A stretch of 30,523 nucleotides of DNA, taken from IMG/VR virus record IMGVR_UViG_3300002519_000025, positions 1 through 30,523 of that record. One strand, written 5' to 3'. The translations under genes were made by a program, and so were the position numbers. The notes beneath the pieces are model-generated. The model was not told where the DNA came from and searched no databases. It was given only the letters and a program-made list of their open reading frames with translations. The stretch comes from a virus. Each line of letters starts with the position of its first letter. Within the stretch, counting starts at the first letter, position 1. Shown here piece by piece: positions 1 through 6,201 of the stretch.

Positions 1-738
1 TATCTGTGAGTCCTCCAGCAGGTCGGCGGCGGCGCGGGAGATCTTCCAGTGAGACCTCAGCTCCCTCATGCCGTAGGAGTTCTGGACGAGCCACTTCGCG
101 GCCGCCCACTGGGAGGGCATCCTCCTCTCATCCAGCCACTGCTTCTCGTCGTCCCGAAGGACCTTGACGACGGCGGGGTCTCCCCCACGGTTGTCCAGGT
201 GGGGGCGGACGTGCTCCGGTATCCCCTTCCAGCTGTCGTCGACGGCCGTCTCCACCTCGGTGCGGGGCTCGCTGGGGGAGGTGGCGTTCTGCGCTGGTGG
301 CGGTGGCGGTGTCGGGTTCCTGACAGGTCTGCGCACTGGCTCGGATACCTCACCCTGCTGAAACTCATCAGCCTCGACGTCAGAATACAAATATGCGTGG
401 GCGTTCAGCAGTTTCAGTATGCATCGGTCAACTGCTCTTTTCTCAGCCATGGCATAGGGATATGCCTGCTTGGTGTTCTTCGGTGACGCCTCCCCCAGGG
501 ACTCCACCTGTCTGTCTCCATGCTTGGCGGTGCATTTGACAACGATGTCGGGGCTGAAGTTCAGCACCTCTATTGTCCAGCTCATATTTTCATGTGCTGC
601 CGCCTTCTCCAGTGCGTTATGCTTGATGATCCAGGTGTCCTTGCCACCCCTTGCCAGGTTCCAGAAGTCATCCTTGACCAGTCCGTACTTGAGCTTGAAC
701 TGCTCTATTAGTGTTTTCGTGTAGTTGTCTTTAGACAT
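1..738 (-). CDS. Rad52/annealing-like phage recombination protein (partial, runs off left edge)
   Basis: Leftward gene with ATG at 738, open through all 246 codons to base 1, so the C-terminus is missing. The conserved-looking core is residues about 26-126: a W-I-I-K-H segment near 35-39, then GEASPKN (82-88), YPYAMAEKRAVDR (93-105), and an acidic YSDVEADEF end (118-126). From memory this pattern occurs in phage proteins linked to single-strand annealing (Rad52/DdrA-like) functions; that assignment is inference. A Pro-rich linker (about 133-160) separates it from a second region that continues off the window. The start overlaps the end of the upstream 58-residue gene by 8 nt, so it is probably translationally coupled. 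It could also be a conserved phage protein with no annealing activity. Confidence 0.5.
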   Translation of the reverse strand, partial: MSKDNYTKTLIEQFKLKYGLVKDDFWNLARGGKDTWIIKHNALEKAAAHENMSWTIEVLNFSPDIVVKCTAKHGDRQVESLGEASPKNTKQAYPYAMAEKRAVDRCILKLLNAHAYLYSDVEADEFQQGEVSEPVRRPVRNPTPPPPPAQNATSPSEPRTEVETAVDDSWKGIPEHVRPHLDNRGGDPAVVKVLRDDEKQWLDERRMPSQWAAAKWLVQNSYGMRELRSHWKISRAAADLLEDSQI

Positions 739-907
739 CGTATCTCTCCTTGAGTTTGTTGTTGAGTATTTTGTGGGCTATTTTTACCAGCCCGTCCTTA
801 CGCAGCAGGGCCATGCGCCCCGATGCCAGTCTTATTACCTTGTAACGTCCTGCGATGAGCCTGTCGGTCACCAGCTCTGCCCCTTCAGGCATCGGGTAGT
901 CAGTCAT
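731..907 (-). CDS. Small basic protein, 58 aa, unknown function
   Basis: Short gene between queC and the annealing-like gene. It begins MTDYPMPEG and ends KERYDV. A second ATG three bases upstream (910) is possible, but 907 sits at the better distance (5 nt) from the GGGAGG Shine-Dalgarno at about 912-917. It overlaps queC by 8 nt (ATGACTGA junction) and the next gene by 8 nt. The sequence is mixed charged/hydrophobic (GRYKVIRLASGRMALLRKDG), suggestive of a small beta-rich fold followed by a basic helix, with no recognised motif. Its position in the modification cassette may mean a role with QueC/DpdA, but nothing in the sequence proves it. Confidence 0.7.
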   Translation of the reverse strand: MTDYPMPEGAELVTDRLIAGRYKVIRLASGRMALLRKDGLVKIAHKILNNKLKERYDV

Positions 908-1490
908 CATCGCCTCCCTGCATGCATGAGTTGCACCTGCCGCACGGGTCGCCGTTGACAGGCTGGTAGCATGACCATGCCAGCCGAAGCAGGGGCTCGG
1001 GGATGAGCGCCATGACCTCCGCCCTGCTCCTGTTGATAAGCGGCGCATCTATCCCGACACCACCTCCAAGAACCAGTTTCACCTTGAAAAGAAAATCTGG
1101 GGTGCAGTCGGCGTAGTCCGCCTGGTCCTCCCTGGTGCAGCCTATCCATATGTCCCTGCGCTGCCCGGGGTCTCCCACGCCGTCGAACAGGGCGGACAGG
1201 TTGTGTGCGATAGCCAGCAGCAGCAGGTTCCTGCCCCTGACGATCCTGGCTCCGCCTGCCCCGGCACCTATGTCCATCGCCGTGCAGTGGATTGCAGCCT
1301 TGTGCAAGTACAGTTTGCATGATCCTGCAAACGCGCTGTGGATCTGCCGCGACGCCCTGAGTTCCTCAGCGGCGGCTGGGTGGTCATACTGCACATGCAG
1401 CAGGATGGGGTGCAGGTCACCGGCCACGGCCATGACGACCATGGCCAGGCTGTCGACGCCGCCTGAGCAGAGGATTATCGGGCTATTCAT
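900..1490 (-). CDS. queC: QueC-like 7-cyano-7-deazaguanine (preQ0) synthase
   Basis: 196 residues. The N-terminal PP-loop SGGVDS (9-14) binds ATP. A GRNLLLLAIA segment and a G-x-x-x-E-D-Q-A-D-Y-A-D-C segment match the QueC core. The C-terminus carries the QueC zinc site: SCY (173-175) and C-G-R-C-N-S-C, with Cys at about 174, 183, 186 and 189. QueC converts 7-carboxy-7-deazaguanine to preQ0 using ATP and ammonia. Start 1490 overlaps the stop of dpdA by 8 nt; a GGAGG lies about 10 nt upstream. Lying next to dpdA, it most likely supplies a base for DNA rather than tRNA. QueD, QueE and FolE are not in the window, so the precursor must come from the host or from genes outside. The ends match the family; no truncation is seen. 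Confidence 0.88.
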   Translation of the reverse strand: MNSPIILCSGGVDSLAMVVMAVAGDLHPILLHVQYDHPAAAEELRASRQIHSAFAGSCKLYLHKAAIHCTAMDIGAGAGGARIVRGRNLLLLAIAHNLSALFDGVGDPGQRRDIWIGCTREDQADYADCTPDFLFKVKLVLGGGVGIDAPLINRSRAEVMALIPEPLLRLAWSCYQPVNGDPCGRCNSCMQGGDDD

Positions 1491-2160
1491 GATAGATGTA
1501 CCTCCTCTTGATGCTGTCCATGGGGCGGGGGAACAGGTCCCTCTCCAGGAGCAGCATGTGGTCCGTGAGCAGGCGGGCGGTCTCCTCGTAGCGGGACGGC
1601 CCCGACCCGTCGAAGCTGTGCGCTCCGTCCCTGATGCAGAGGTCCACCCTCCGCCTGGTGTTGACCCGTCCGACATGGCAGATGACGCCATGCCGTGCGC
1701 ACATGTCGGACATCGGCTTTATCGAGCGCAGCTTCCACGGAGTGGACCCGCCGATGAAGACGCCGATCCCGTCCTGGGCGTACTGCTCCAGGTCATCAGC
1801 CACCATGCCGTCCTGCGCGACGAAGACGAGCCTGTATCCCTCAAGTCTTTTAATCCATGTGCTCGCCATCCTGTGTGTTTCGATAGCATCTTCGACCTTA
1901 TCTGGTATCACCAGAAAGTCGGCATCATCACCATAACGCTCCACGTCGTCAAGGAATGGCGCGGGCTGGAACGGAGACCCGCGCTTGTGGCATACCCACG
2001 CACCGTTGTCTATCGCATACCCTGCGCACTCCCTCATGCGGCGGTAGGGCCTGCTCGGCGACATCATGTGCCGCCACGGGAACCTGTCCAGGTGCTGCAG
2101 CTGACGCGGGCTTGACGGCTGCGCACAGTACGGGATGATGTGGGTGTACCTGTCAGTCAT
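1483..2160 (-). CDS. dpdA: DpdA-like 7-deazaguanine DNA transglycosylase
   Basis: 225 residues, of the short phage type. DpdA is a tRNA-guanine-transglycosylase relative that swaps guanine in DNA for a 7-deazaguanine base. Visible hallmarks in order: an Asp-Asn-Gly at 51-53 (AIDNGAW), DFLVIPDKV (81-89), LVFVAQDG (111-118), VFIGGSTPWKL (134-144), HVGRVNTRRR (162-171) and HSFDGSG (181-187). Asp51 and Asp184 are the likely catalytic pair by analogy with TGT enzymes. No zinc-binding Cys cluster of bacterial TGT is visible, as expected for DpdA. The start at 2160 (2163 possible) follows GGGAGG and overlaps the upstream gene by 8 nt. Being sandwiched between two PP-loop enzyme genes makes a DNA modification cassette very likely. 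Confidence 0.85.
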   Translation of the reverse strand: MTDRYTHIIPYCAQPSSPRQLQHLDRFPWRHMMSPSRPYRRMRECAGYAIDNGAWVCHKRGSPFQPAPFLDDVERYGDDADFLVIPDKVEDAIETHRMASTWIKRLEGYRLVFVAQDGMVADDLEQYAQDGIGVFIGGSTPWKLRSIKPMSDMCARHGVICHVGRVNTRRRVDLCIRDGAHSFDGSGPSRYEETARLLTDHMLLLERDLFPRPMDSIKRRYIYHE

Positions 2161-3052
2161 CATCGCCTCCCTTGTGCTCGCACATGCCCCACTTGACGCA
2201 GGTCGGTTCTTCAGATGAAAACATCTCGAACTGCTTCCCCCCCCTTGCGGTGGTGCTCCATTCCCTGACATCGTCAATCGTCATGATGGGTACGCCCTTG
2301 ATCGGTGAGTGGAAGAAGGTGCTGTGCAGTTGGGCGTCGCCCTTCCGCTCCCTTTTGAGTTTGGTGCATGTGTTCTCCATGTCCCTGATCAAAGACACCC
2401 GATCCTCTTCCAGTCTTGCTATCTCCTTCTTTCGGCTGTTGATGCACGGCCAGCATCCCACCCTCGTTGAACCGTTCAGGTACAACTGGTTGGGTACAAG
2501 GTTCCATCGGTGGTGAATGTCGATGACCTGCTTCTCAGTCCAGGCTATCAACGGTCGCCACACCCAGCAGTCGAAGGCGTCGCTCCACTCCCACTCCGTC
2601 ATCCGTGAACGCCTGGGGCTTTCCTCCCTCCGTATCCCGACCAGCATCAGGTAGTCATGATCCAGCTCTTCCACATGTTTTGTGACTGGACGTATCTTCA
2701 ACTCCTGCGTGCACCACTTGCCATTGCGTGTCGGGAAGGACTGGTGCAGCAGGATGCGCCTGATCATCGGCGACCGCCAGCCGATGCGCTCCTCATAGTG
2801 CTCGACGTATTTCCTGTGCTCGTCCCTCACCCTGATGTCGGCACTCAGCCTGGTGATCGGCCCCACTGTCTCCTCCAGTTTGTCGAGGTAGGCGTAGGTG
2901 GAGGCGTGCTCCCACCCAGTATCCATGAAGACCCTGTCGTAGTCGTCCCTTGTGTAGCCCATCTCCATAAGGTGCAGGCACATCGCCGTGCTGTCCTTCC
3001 CCCCGCTCACCGATACTATCGGGCGCGCATTGGTCAGTCTCTCGTCAGTCAT
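2153..3052 (-). CDS. PAPS-reductase/DndC-like PP-loop protein
   Basis: 299 residues. The PP-loop SGGKDST is at about 16-22, followed by FMDTGWEH, VGIRREESPRRS, a WRPLIAWTEKQV segment and a CxxC-type site in GCWPCINSRKKEI. These are typical of the PAPS reductase/adenylyl-transferring family that includes phage PAPS-reductase-like proteins and, more distantly, DndC. Biochemical roles in the family range from sulfate activation to sulfur insertion into DNA; this member's substrate is unknown. It precedes dpdA with an 8-nt overlap (GGGAGG Shine-Dalgarno and ATGACTGA), so it should be co-produced with DpdA and QueC. It might alter the 7-deazaguanine base, or be an independent phage metabolic gene as seen in many siphophages. 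Confidence 0.8.
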   Translation of the reverse strand: MTDERLTNARPIVSVSGGKDSTAMCLHLMEMGYTRDDYDRVFMDTGWEHASTYAYLDKLEETVGPITRLSADIRVRDEHRKYVEHYEERIGWRSPMIRRILLHQSFPTRNGKWCTQELKIRPVTKHVEELDHDYLMLVGIRREESPRRSRMTEWEWSDAFDCWVWRPLIAWTEKQVIDIHHRWNLVPNQLYLNGSTRVGCWPCINSRKKEIARLEEDRVSLIRDMENTCTKLKRERKGDAQLHSTFFHSPIKGVPIMTIDDVREWSTTARGGKQFEMFSSEEPTCVKWGMCEHKGGDDD

Positions 3053-3767
3053 TGTTCGGGTCCTCCCTCTTGCCTGTCAGGTGCTCGCCCATCGCTGCGC
3101 CTCCCTCCACCATCAGGCGGAGATGCCTGTGGAATCCACGGTCGGCAGCCCGGCCCGCCCTGACCCGCGCCTCCAGTTCCTCCCAGTCCCACGGGAGCAT
3201 CATCTCCCTGTGCGACAGCTGGGGTGTGTCGGTGCAGGTGTAGTGGTATTCGTGCAGGTCGAGGCGCAGGTCCTCCACCAGCTTCTTCCTCCGCTCCTGC
3301 CAGGTGCGCACCGTGTTGCCGACCCTCTTAATGCTCCCCTTGCACCCGCACATGCACCTCTTGACCGAGACATAGGTGCGGTTCTGCTCGCGGTGGGGCT
3401 CGCTGCCTATCCCCCTGCCCCCATCCTGCGACGGGGCAATCCAGGTGTACAGCGCGGAGGTGAGGACGAGACCCCCCTCCTCCCTGCAGTGGTCGGAGCA
3501 GTACGGGTAGTCTATCACCTGGTGCGTCGAGCTGTATCCCAGGTCCACGGCCGTCTTCCTGACCGCCGCCACCACCGAACCGAGGCTCGGGGGGAAGTCG
3601 TACTCCTCCACGCACACCGCCTGCACCCCCTGGGTGAGGGCCTGGTCGGGGGTGTGTTCAAAGGCTGCCTTCCACATGGGACGAGACCCCTCCCGCCACG
3701 AGGCGGAGCGCATGAAGCTGGCGGCGAACATGCCGAGGGCGCTGTCTATCGTGCTGTCATACGCCAT
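3045..3767 (-). CDS. Putative zinc-binding replication accessory protein
   Basis: 240 residues starting at ATG 3767 (a GTG at 3770 is also in frame). The N-terminal part, with a MWKAAFEHTPDQAL segment and a YDFPPSLGSVVAAVRK segment, resembles the helical layout of phage helicase-loader or replisome proteins, where an F-P-P segment is common; this is a weak resemblance only. The middle has clustered Cys/His (YPYCSDHCREE, then CMCGCKG), consistent with a zinc knuckle. The C-terminal part is Arg/Glu-rich and probably helical. It lies directly downstream of the putative initiator and a small coiled-coil gene, the usual place of a loader. It overlaps the previous stop by one base and the next start by 8 nt. 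Confidence 0.6.
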   Translation of the reverse strand: MAYDSTIDSALGMFAASFMRSASWREGSRPMWKAAFEHTPDQALTQGVQAVCVEEYDFPPSLGSVVAAVRKTAVDLGYSSTHQVIDYPYCSDHCREEGGLVLTSALYTWIAPSQDGGRGIGSEPHREQNRTYVSVKRCMCGCKGSIKRVGNTVRTWQERRKKLVEDLRLDLHEYHYTCTDTPQLSHREMMLPWDWEELEARVRAGRAADRGFHRHLRLMVEGGAAMGEHLTGKREDPNND

Positions 3768-4000
3768 CACTCACCCCCTTCGAGGTGTCGGCGGGCGTCC
3801 TCCAGGTTGCGCTCAATCTCCTGCTGCTCATGGTGGTGGTGCAGGTACATCCGCTCGGCGTCATCCACCACCGCCTGCAGCTGTGCCAGGGTCGCGCCCT
3901 TCTCCAGTGCCAGCAGCATCTCGGGCACACGGCCGAAGAAGACCGCGCTCCGTATCTTCAATGCGACAGCCGCATCTATCTTGTATATCTTGTTGTCCAT
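3767..4000 (-). CDS. Small coiled-coil protein, 77 aa
   Basis: Begins MDNKIYKIDAAVALKIRSAV and continues into a long charged helix with a run of four His followed by EQQEIERNLEDARRHLEGGE, likely a coiled coil. Shine-Dalgarno AAGGAG lies 5-6 nt before the ATG in an ACAACAAGGAG leader. It starts 2 bases after the stop of the putative initiator gene and its own stop shares a base with the next ATG, so the three genes form one translational unit. No function is recognised; partners in replication are plausible from position only. Confidence 0.65.
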   Translation of the reverse strand: MDNKIYKIDAAVALKIRSAVFFGRVPEMLLALEKGATLAQLQAVVDDAERMYLHHHHEQQEIERNLEDARRHLEGGE

Positions 4001-4002
4001 GA

Positions 4003-4836
4003 CTACTCCTTGTTGTCTGGGATGAGGAAGCCGCGCTTGTCGTAGCGGGGTTCACTCTTTGGTTGCTGTTGTTGTTTGTTGCTGGTGGATTGCTCCACGG
4101 TTTTTATTGTATCAGATTTCCATGCCCTTGCCAAGGAAAAATTCTCGGCGTAGACTTTTTTGTTGCAGACGTTGTGCAGGTGCAGGTGTCCCTCGTCCCT
4201 CAGATACCTCGGCTTCGAGCGCGGGCAGTGGTACAGCCAGTCAAGGACGAGCAGCGCGCCGTCAAGGTTGCCTTTCCGCACCACGCTGCTACACACACCC
4301 AGGTCTTTTGCCAGGATGCAGTCAACGGTGTGTCCTGCTCCAGTGTAGTGCTCTATCCACTTGGCTAGCAGACGATAGCAGTCAGCGGAGCGGGTGACGC
4401 TGCTGAACAGCTCAGGACTCACCTCCTCGCATGCGTATTTTATTCCTTCACCACCAATAGTAATAGTAATATATTGGTTAAGGGGCGTCGATGCGTCCCT
4501 GTCCTCGGGAGGTGTGGAGGGGGACTGATTGAAAGGTGATTGAAAATTGTTCGAAGCGTCCTCTACACCCCCCGCAGACCCGGTCCCAGGTGATTGAAAA
4601 TTGTTCGAAGACTGATTGAAATCCTCCAGGTATGCGATGAACTGGCGGGTCTTGTACAATGTCCACCCCCATTTTCGTGACAGTTCCCTCTGGCTTGGGA
4701 GCTGGTTGAGAGCCCTCAGCTGTAGCCAGTCGTATGCCGCCTCCGCCTTGCTGTTCTTCCCCTGTGAGATGGCCAAGCCCTGGGGGACCTTGATATATCC
4801 CTTGCGCCTTTCCTTCTCCTGTGGTATATTAGTCAT
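4003..4836 (-). CDS. Winged-helix replication initiator-like protein with iterons in its gene
   Basis: 277 residues. Residues about 30-70 form a winged-helix DNA-binding region: AYDWLQLRAL, then LPSQRELSRKWGW, then LYKTRQFIAYLE. This arrangement is frequent in phage replication proteins of the lambda O / DnaD-like sort. Residues about 73-120 are a low-complexity linker in which FNQS, NNFQSP and similar units repeat; at DNA level this linker is a set of direct repeats (4526-4621) followed by an AT-rich stretch. The C-terminal half contains Cys/His residues and a Gln-rich tail (KQQQQ). A CAA-repeat leader with AAGGAGG precedes the ATG. As in lambda O, the gene may contain its own origin. It could instead be a transcription regulator. 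Confidence 0.6.
   Translation of the reverse strand: MTNIPQEKERRKGYIKVPQGLAISQGKNSKAEAAYDWLQLRALNQLPSQRELSRKWGWTLYKTRQFIAYLEDFNQSSNNFQSPGTGSAGGVEDASNNFQSPFNQSPSTPPEDRDASTPLNQYITITIGGEGIKYACEEVSPELFSSVTRSADCYRLLAKWIEHYTGAGHTVDCILAKDLGVCSSVVRKGNLDGALLVLDWLYHCPRSKPRYLRDEGHLHLHNVCNKKVYAENFSLARAWKSDTIKTVEQSTSNKQQQQPKSEPRYDKRGFLIPDNKE
4436..4481. other. AT-rich stretch beside the iterons, possible unwinding element
   Basis: A clearly AT-rich block inside otherwise GC-rich coding sequence, with three TAGTAAT/TAATA-type units. It is bounded by the inverted repeat ACCAAT (4453-4458) and ATTGGT (4473-4478). It lies about 45 bp from the repeat cluster on its downstream side in the gene's reading direction, the arrangement seen in lambda ori. 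Confidence 0.4.
4526..4621. repeat. Iteron-like direct repeats inside the initiator gene
   Basis: Four copies of TGATTGAAA at 4526, 4537, 4591 and 4613, all in the same orientation. Two of them lie in a longer perfect 23-bp repeat (4534-4556 and 4588-4610) that ends in ATTGTTCGAAG. The other two share ACTGATTGAAA. Spacings of 11, 54 and 22 bp are close to whole helical turns. The repeats encode the low-complexity linker of the protein, so they may be kept for DNA rather than protein reasons. Confidence 0.65.
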
Positions 4837-4866
4837 GACTGCCCCTCCTTGGGGTTGTTGTTGTTG
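4837..4866 (-). promoter_or_regulatory. CAA-repeat translation leader of the initiator gene
   Basis: Reading leftward, four CAA units are followed by CCCCAAGGAGGGGCAGTC and the ATG at 4836. It belongs to the recurring leader type found before most genes between 4.0 and 8.2 kb. The GGAGG is 7 nt from the start codon. Confidence 0.5.
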
Positions 4867-4939
4867 AGACAGCCGGGCGCATGGGGATGGGTGATGAACC
4901 CGAACCTCCGTTTATCCGGCTGTCGCTGTTTAAGGTCTG

Positions 4940-4963
4940 GGTACTGAACAGCTGTTCAGTACC
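4940..4963. promoter_or_regulatory. Perfect 24-bp palindrome, GAAC-N4-GTTC operator-like
   Basis: Half-site GGTACTGAACAG followed by its exact reverse complement. The core GAACAGCTGTTC fits the LexA/DinR box form used in many Gram-positive and some other bacteria (GAAC-N4-GTTC). It lies about 105 bp upstream of the initiator start codon, between that gene and the SWIM gene, in the only sizeable gap of this part of the leftward cluster. Confidence 0.55.
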
Positions 4964-4975
4964 GAAAATGCGTAC

Positions 4976-4989
4976 TGAACGGCTGTTCA
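4976..4989. promoter_or_regulatory. Second GAAC-N4-GTTC site
   Basis: TGAACGGCTGTTCA, starting 31 bp (about three helical turns) from the equivalent point of the perfect palindrome. The left flank GTAC is conserved, the right flank is not. It overlaps the stop codon of the SWIM gene. Two phased copies suggest a cooperative operator for an SOS-type or phage repressor. Confidence 0.5.
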
Positions 4990-5316
4990 CTGGACGAACC
5001 TGAATCCGCCGTCCCACAGCACCATGAGCAGCGCCTGGATGTGCTTGCATGTCCTCGCCCCCTCCTCGCTGTAGGCAAACGCCTTGCATGAGCAGGTCGC
5101 CCTCCTCGGTGTTATCATCACGTCGTAGGGACCCGATGCGGATATGCACCGGGGGCTCGCCCCCTTCGTCCAGCCCTCCATTCCCTCCGCGTGGAGCTTG
5201 AACACGGGCGCGCTCCTGCCCTCCGCATGCCTCGCCATGAAGTAGGCGCTGTGCTCGTTGAGCACCGACATCATGTCCGTGTGCAGGACCACCGTGCTGT
5301 CATTCCTCCTCTTCAT
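4987..5316 (-). CDS. SWIM zinc-finger protein
   Basis: 109 residues from ATG 5316, which has GGAGG 6 nt upstream; the longer in-frame extension upstream lacks such support. Residues 75-92 read C-S-C, 12 residues, C-K-H: the CxCx(n)CxH signature of a SWIM zinc finger, a domain that binds nucleic acid or protein partners and is found in SWI2/SNF2 ATPases, Rad51-linked proteins and transposase accessory proteins. The N-terminal part is short and unassigned. The start overlaps the upstream RHH gene by 17 nt. A DNA-repair or replication accessory role is plausible. The gene ends on one of the GAAC-N4-GTTC sites. Confidence 0.75.
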   Translation of the reverse strand: MKRRNDSTVVLHTDMMSVLNEHSAYFMARHAEGRSAPVFKLHAEGMEGWTKGASPRCISASGPYDVMITPRRATCSCKAFAYSEEGARTCKHIQALLMVLWDGGFRFVQ

Positions 5317-5584
5317 GGTTGTCCTCCGCGCTGTCCTCGGTGTCGGCGTCCCCGCCGTCCTCGGTGTCATCCGCCACGCCGCAGTCCGCCGGGCCTATCC
5401 CGTGCTGCGCCTCGAGCCTCGAGACCCCAAGCAAAGTGGCGTCTGCTATGACCTGGCTGACGGTGACGCCCAGCCCCAGCGCGACCGCCTGGACTCTGCC
5501 GTCCAGCTCAAGCGAGAGCCTGGTGCCCCTCACCCTGGTGACCTGGCCGTGCGCCCTGTACCCCGTCCTCCGCCTAATCATCAT
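5300..5584 (-). CDS. Ribbon-helix-helix (Arc/CopG-type) DNA-binding protein with acidic tail
   Basis: 94 residues (93 if the second ATG at 5581 is used). Residues about 21-56 show the ribbon-helix-helix pattern: a beta strand TRLSLELDG, a helix VQAVALGLG, then VTVSQVIADATLLGVSRLE. The remaining C-terminus is strongly acidic and ends in a run of Glu. RHH dimers bind operator DNA in the major groove, so this is a candidate repressor for the palindromes in this arm or in the 8.2-8.9 kb hub. It overlaps the preceding stop by 11 nt; GGGGGTGG is the Shine-Dalgarno. The acidic tail may mimic DNA or contact a partner; this is inference. Confidence 0.6.
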   Translation of the reverse strand: MMIRRRTGYRAHGQVTRVRGTRLSLELDGRVQAVALGLGVTVSQVIADATLLGVSRLEAQHGIGPADCGVADDTEDGGDADTEDSAEDNHEEEE

Positions 5585-5822
5585 CCACCCCCAGCTCCCG
5601 GCGCAGCACCGAGCGGGCGCAGAACAACTCCGCCTTGATGCGCCCCAGCGCTCGCGCCCGGGCCATGCTCTCGTCCTCCACCAGTTCGACCAGTTCGACG
5701 TCGCCCGCCGCCATAGCCCTGTCCAGGTACTTGAGCACCCGGGCCAGGGTCTCCGCCCTGAGTCTCTCCTCGCCCTCCCTCATGCGCTCCTCGCGCTGCT
5801 GCTGCTGTTGTTCCTCGTTCAT
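5574..5822 (-). CDS. Small coiled-coil protein, 82 aa
   Basis: Starts MNEEQQQQQREERMREGEERL, highly charged and helical, then RVLKYLDRAMAAGDVELVELVEDES and a basic helix to VLRRELGVDDD. Very probably a coiled coil throughout. The poly-Gln comes from CAG/CAA triplets. Shine-Dalgarno AAGGAGGATGAC precedes the ATG and is itself the 3' end of the upstream gene. The function is not recognised. Confidence 0.65.
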   Translation of the reverse strand: MNEEQQQQQREERMREGEERLRAETLARVLKYLDRAMAAGDVELVELVEDESMARARALGRIKAELFCARSVLRRELGVDDD

Positions 5823-5823
5823 G

Positions 5824-6132
5824 TCATCCTCCTTGGATGGTTGTGGTTATCATTGATTGTGATGTGAGAAAGTCGGCCAGCCTGTCTATGTCGTAGAACC
5901 ACCGCCATTCAGTCCGAGCACCTGCGCGGGGCGACACCGTGGCTAGCCTGTAGTTGCCGAAGGAGTCCCTTGTCAGTTGATAGCTCCACGCCTTCCGGAA
6001 GGGGCAATCGCGCCGCAGTATCAGAGGCTCCTCGCCGTCGTCTCTGTTCGGTATCCCGTGCAGTTGCCCTGTCATATCCGCTATTCGGTGGCGACCTTTC
6101 ACCGCCCAGTGTTGTTGTTGTTGCTTTGTCAT
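5824..6132 (-). CDS. Hypothetical phage protein, 102 aa
   Basis: Starts MTKQQQQHWAVKGRHRI after a CAA leader and AAGGAGGATAACA. The middle has RDCPFRKAWSYQL and ATVSPRAGARTEWRW, and it ends FLTSQSMITTTIQGG, where the last residues are encoded by the next gene's Shine-Dalgarno. Aromatic and Arg-rich, with no Cys pairs and no membrane segment. No family is recognised. The 69 bases upstream hold a hairpin (6182-6196) and the leader. Confidence 0.6.
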   Translation of the reverse strand: MTKQQQQHWAVKGRHRIADMTGQLHGIPNRDDGEEPLILRRDCPFRKAWSYQLTRDSFGNYRLATVSPRAGARTEWRWFYDIDRLADFLTSQSMITTTIQGG

Positions 6133-6165
6133 TGTTATCCTCCTTGGTTGGTTTGTTGTTGTAGT
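6133..6165 (-). promoter_or_regulatory. CAA-repeat translation leader, type copy 1
   Basis: Reading leftward: ACTACAACAACAAACC, AACC, then AAGGAGGATAACAATGAC into the gene ending at 5824. The last 24-26 bases are identical to the copy at 6529-6559, which precedes an unrelated protein. Confidence 0.6.
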
Positions 6166-6181
6166 TGAAATAGAATCAAAG

Positions 6182-6196
6182 GGGGACGGTGTCCCC
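6182..6196 (-). terminator. Possible leftward terminator or attenuator hairpin
   Basis: GGGGAC / GTCCCC stem of 6 bp with a 3-nt loop, just after the stop of the gene ending at 6202. Reading leftward it is followed by CTTTGATTCTATTTC, a weak and interrupted T-tract. It may attenuate rather than fully stop transcription. Confidence 0.35.
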
Positions 6197-6201
6197 GTGG
6201 G

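Noticed and set aside
66-486. Alternative ORFs on both strands at the left edge
   Set aside because: The leftward frame from 738 is open to the edge and carries a coherent conserved-looking core, so the others are shadows.
1135-2115. Long rightward ORF opposite queC and dpdA
   Set aside because: It is the antisense shadow of motif-bearing genes; it has no recognisable protein pattern and no ribosome binding site.
4829-5149. 106-codon leftward ORF spanning the gap before the initiator gene
   Set aside because: It overlaps the SWIM gene in another frame and translates the palindromes and CAA leader into low-complexity sequence.
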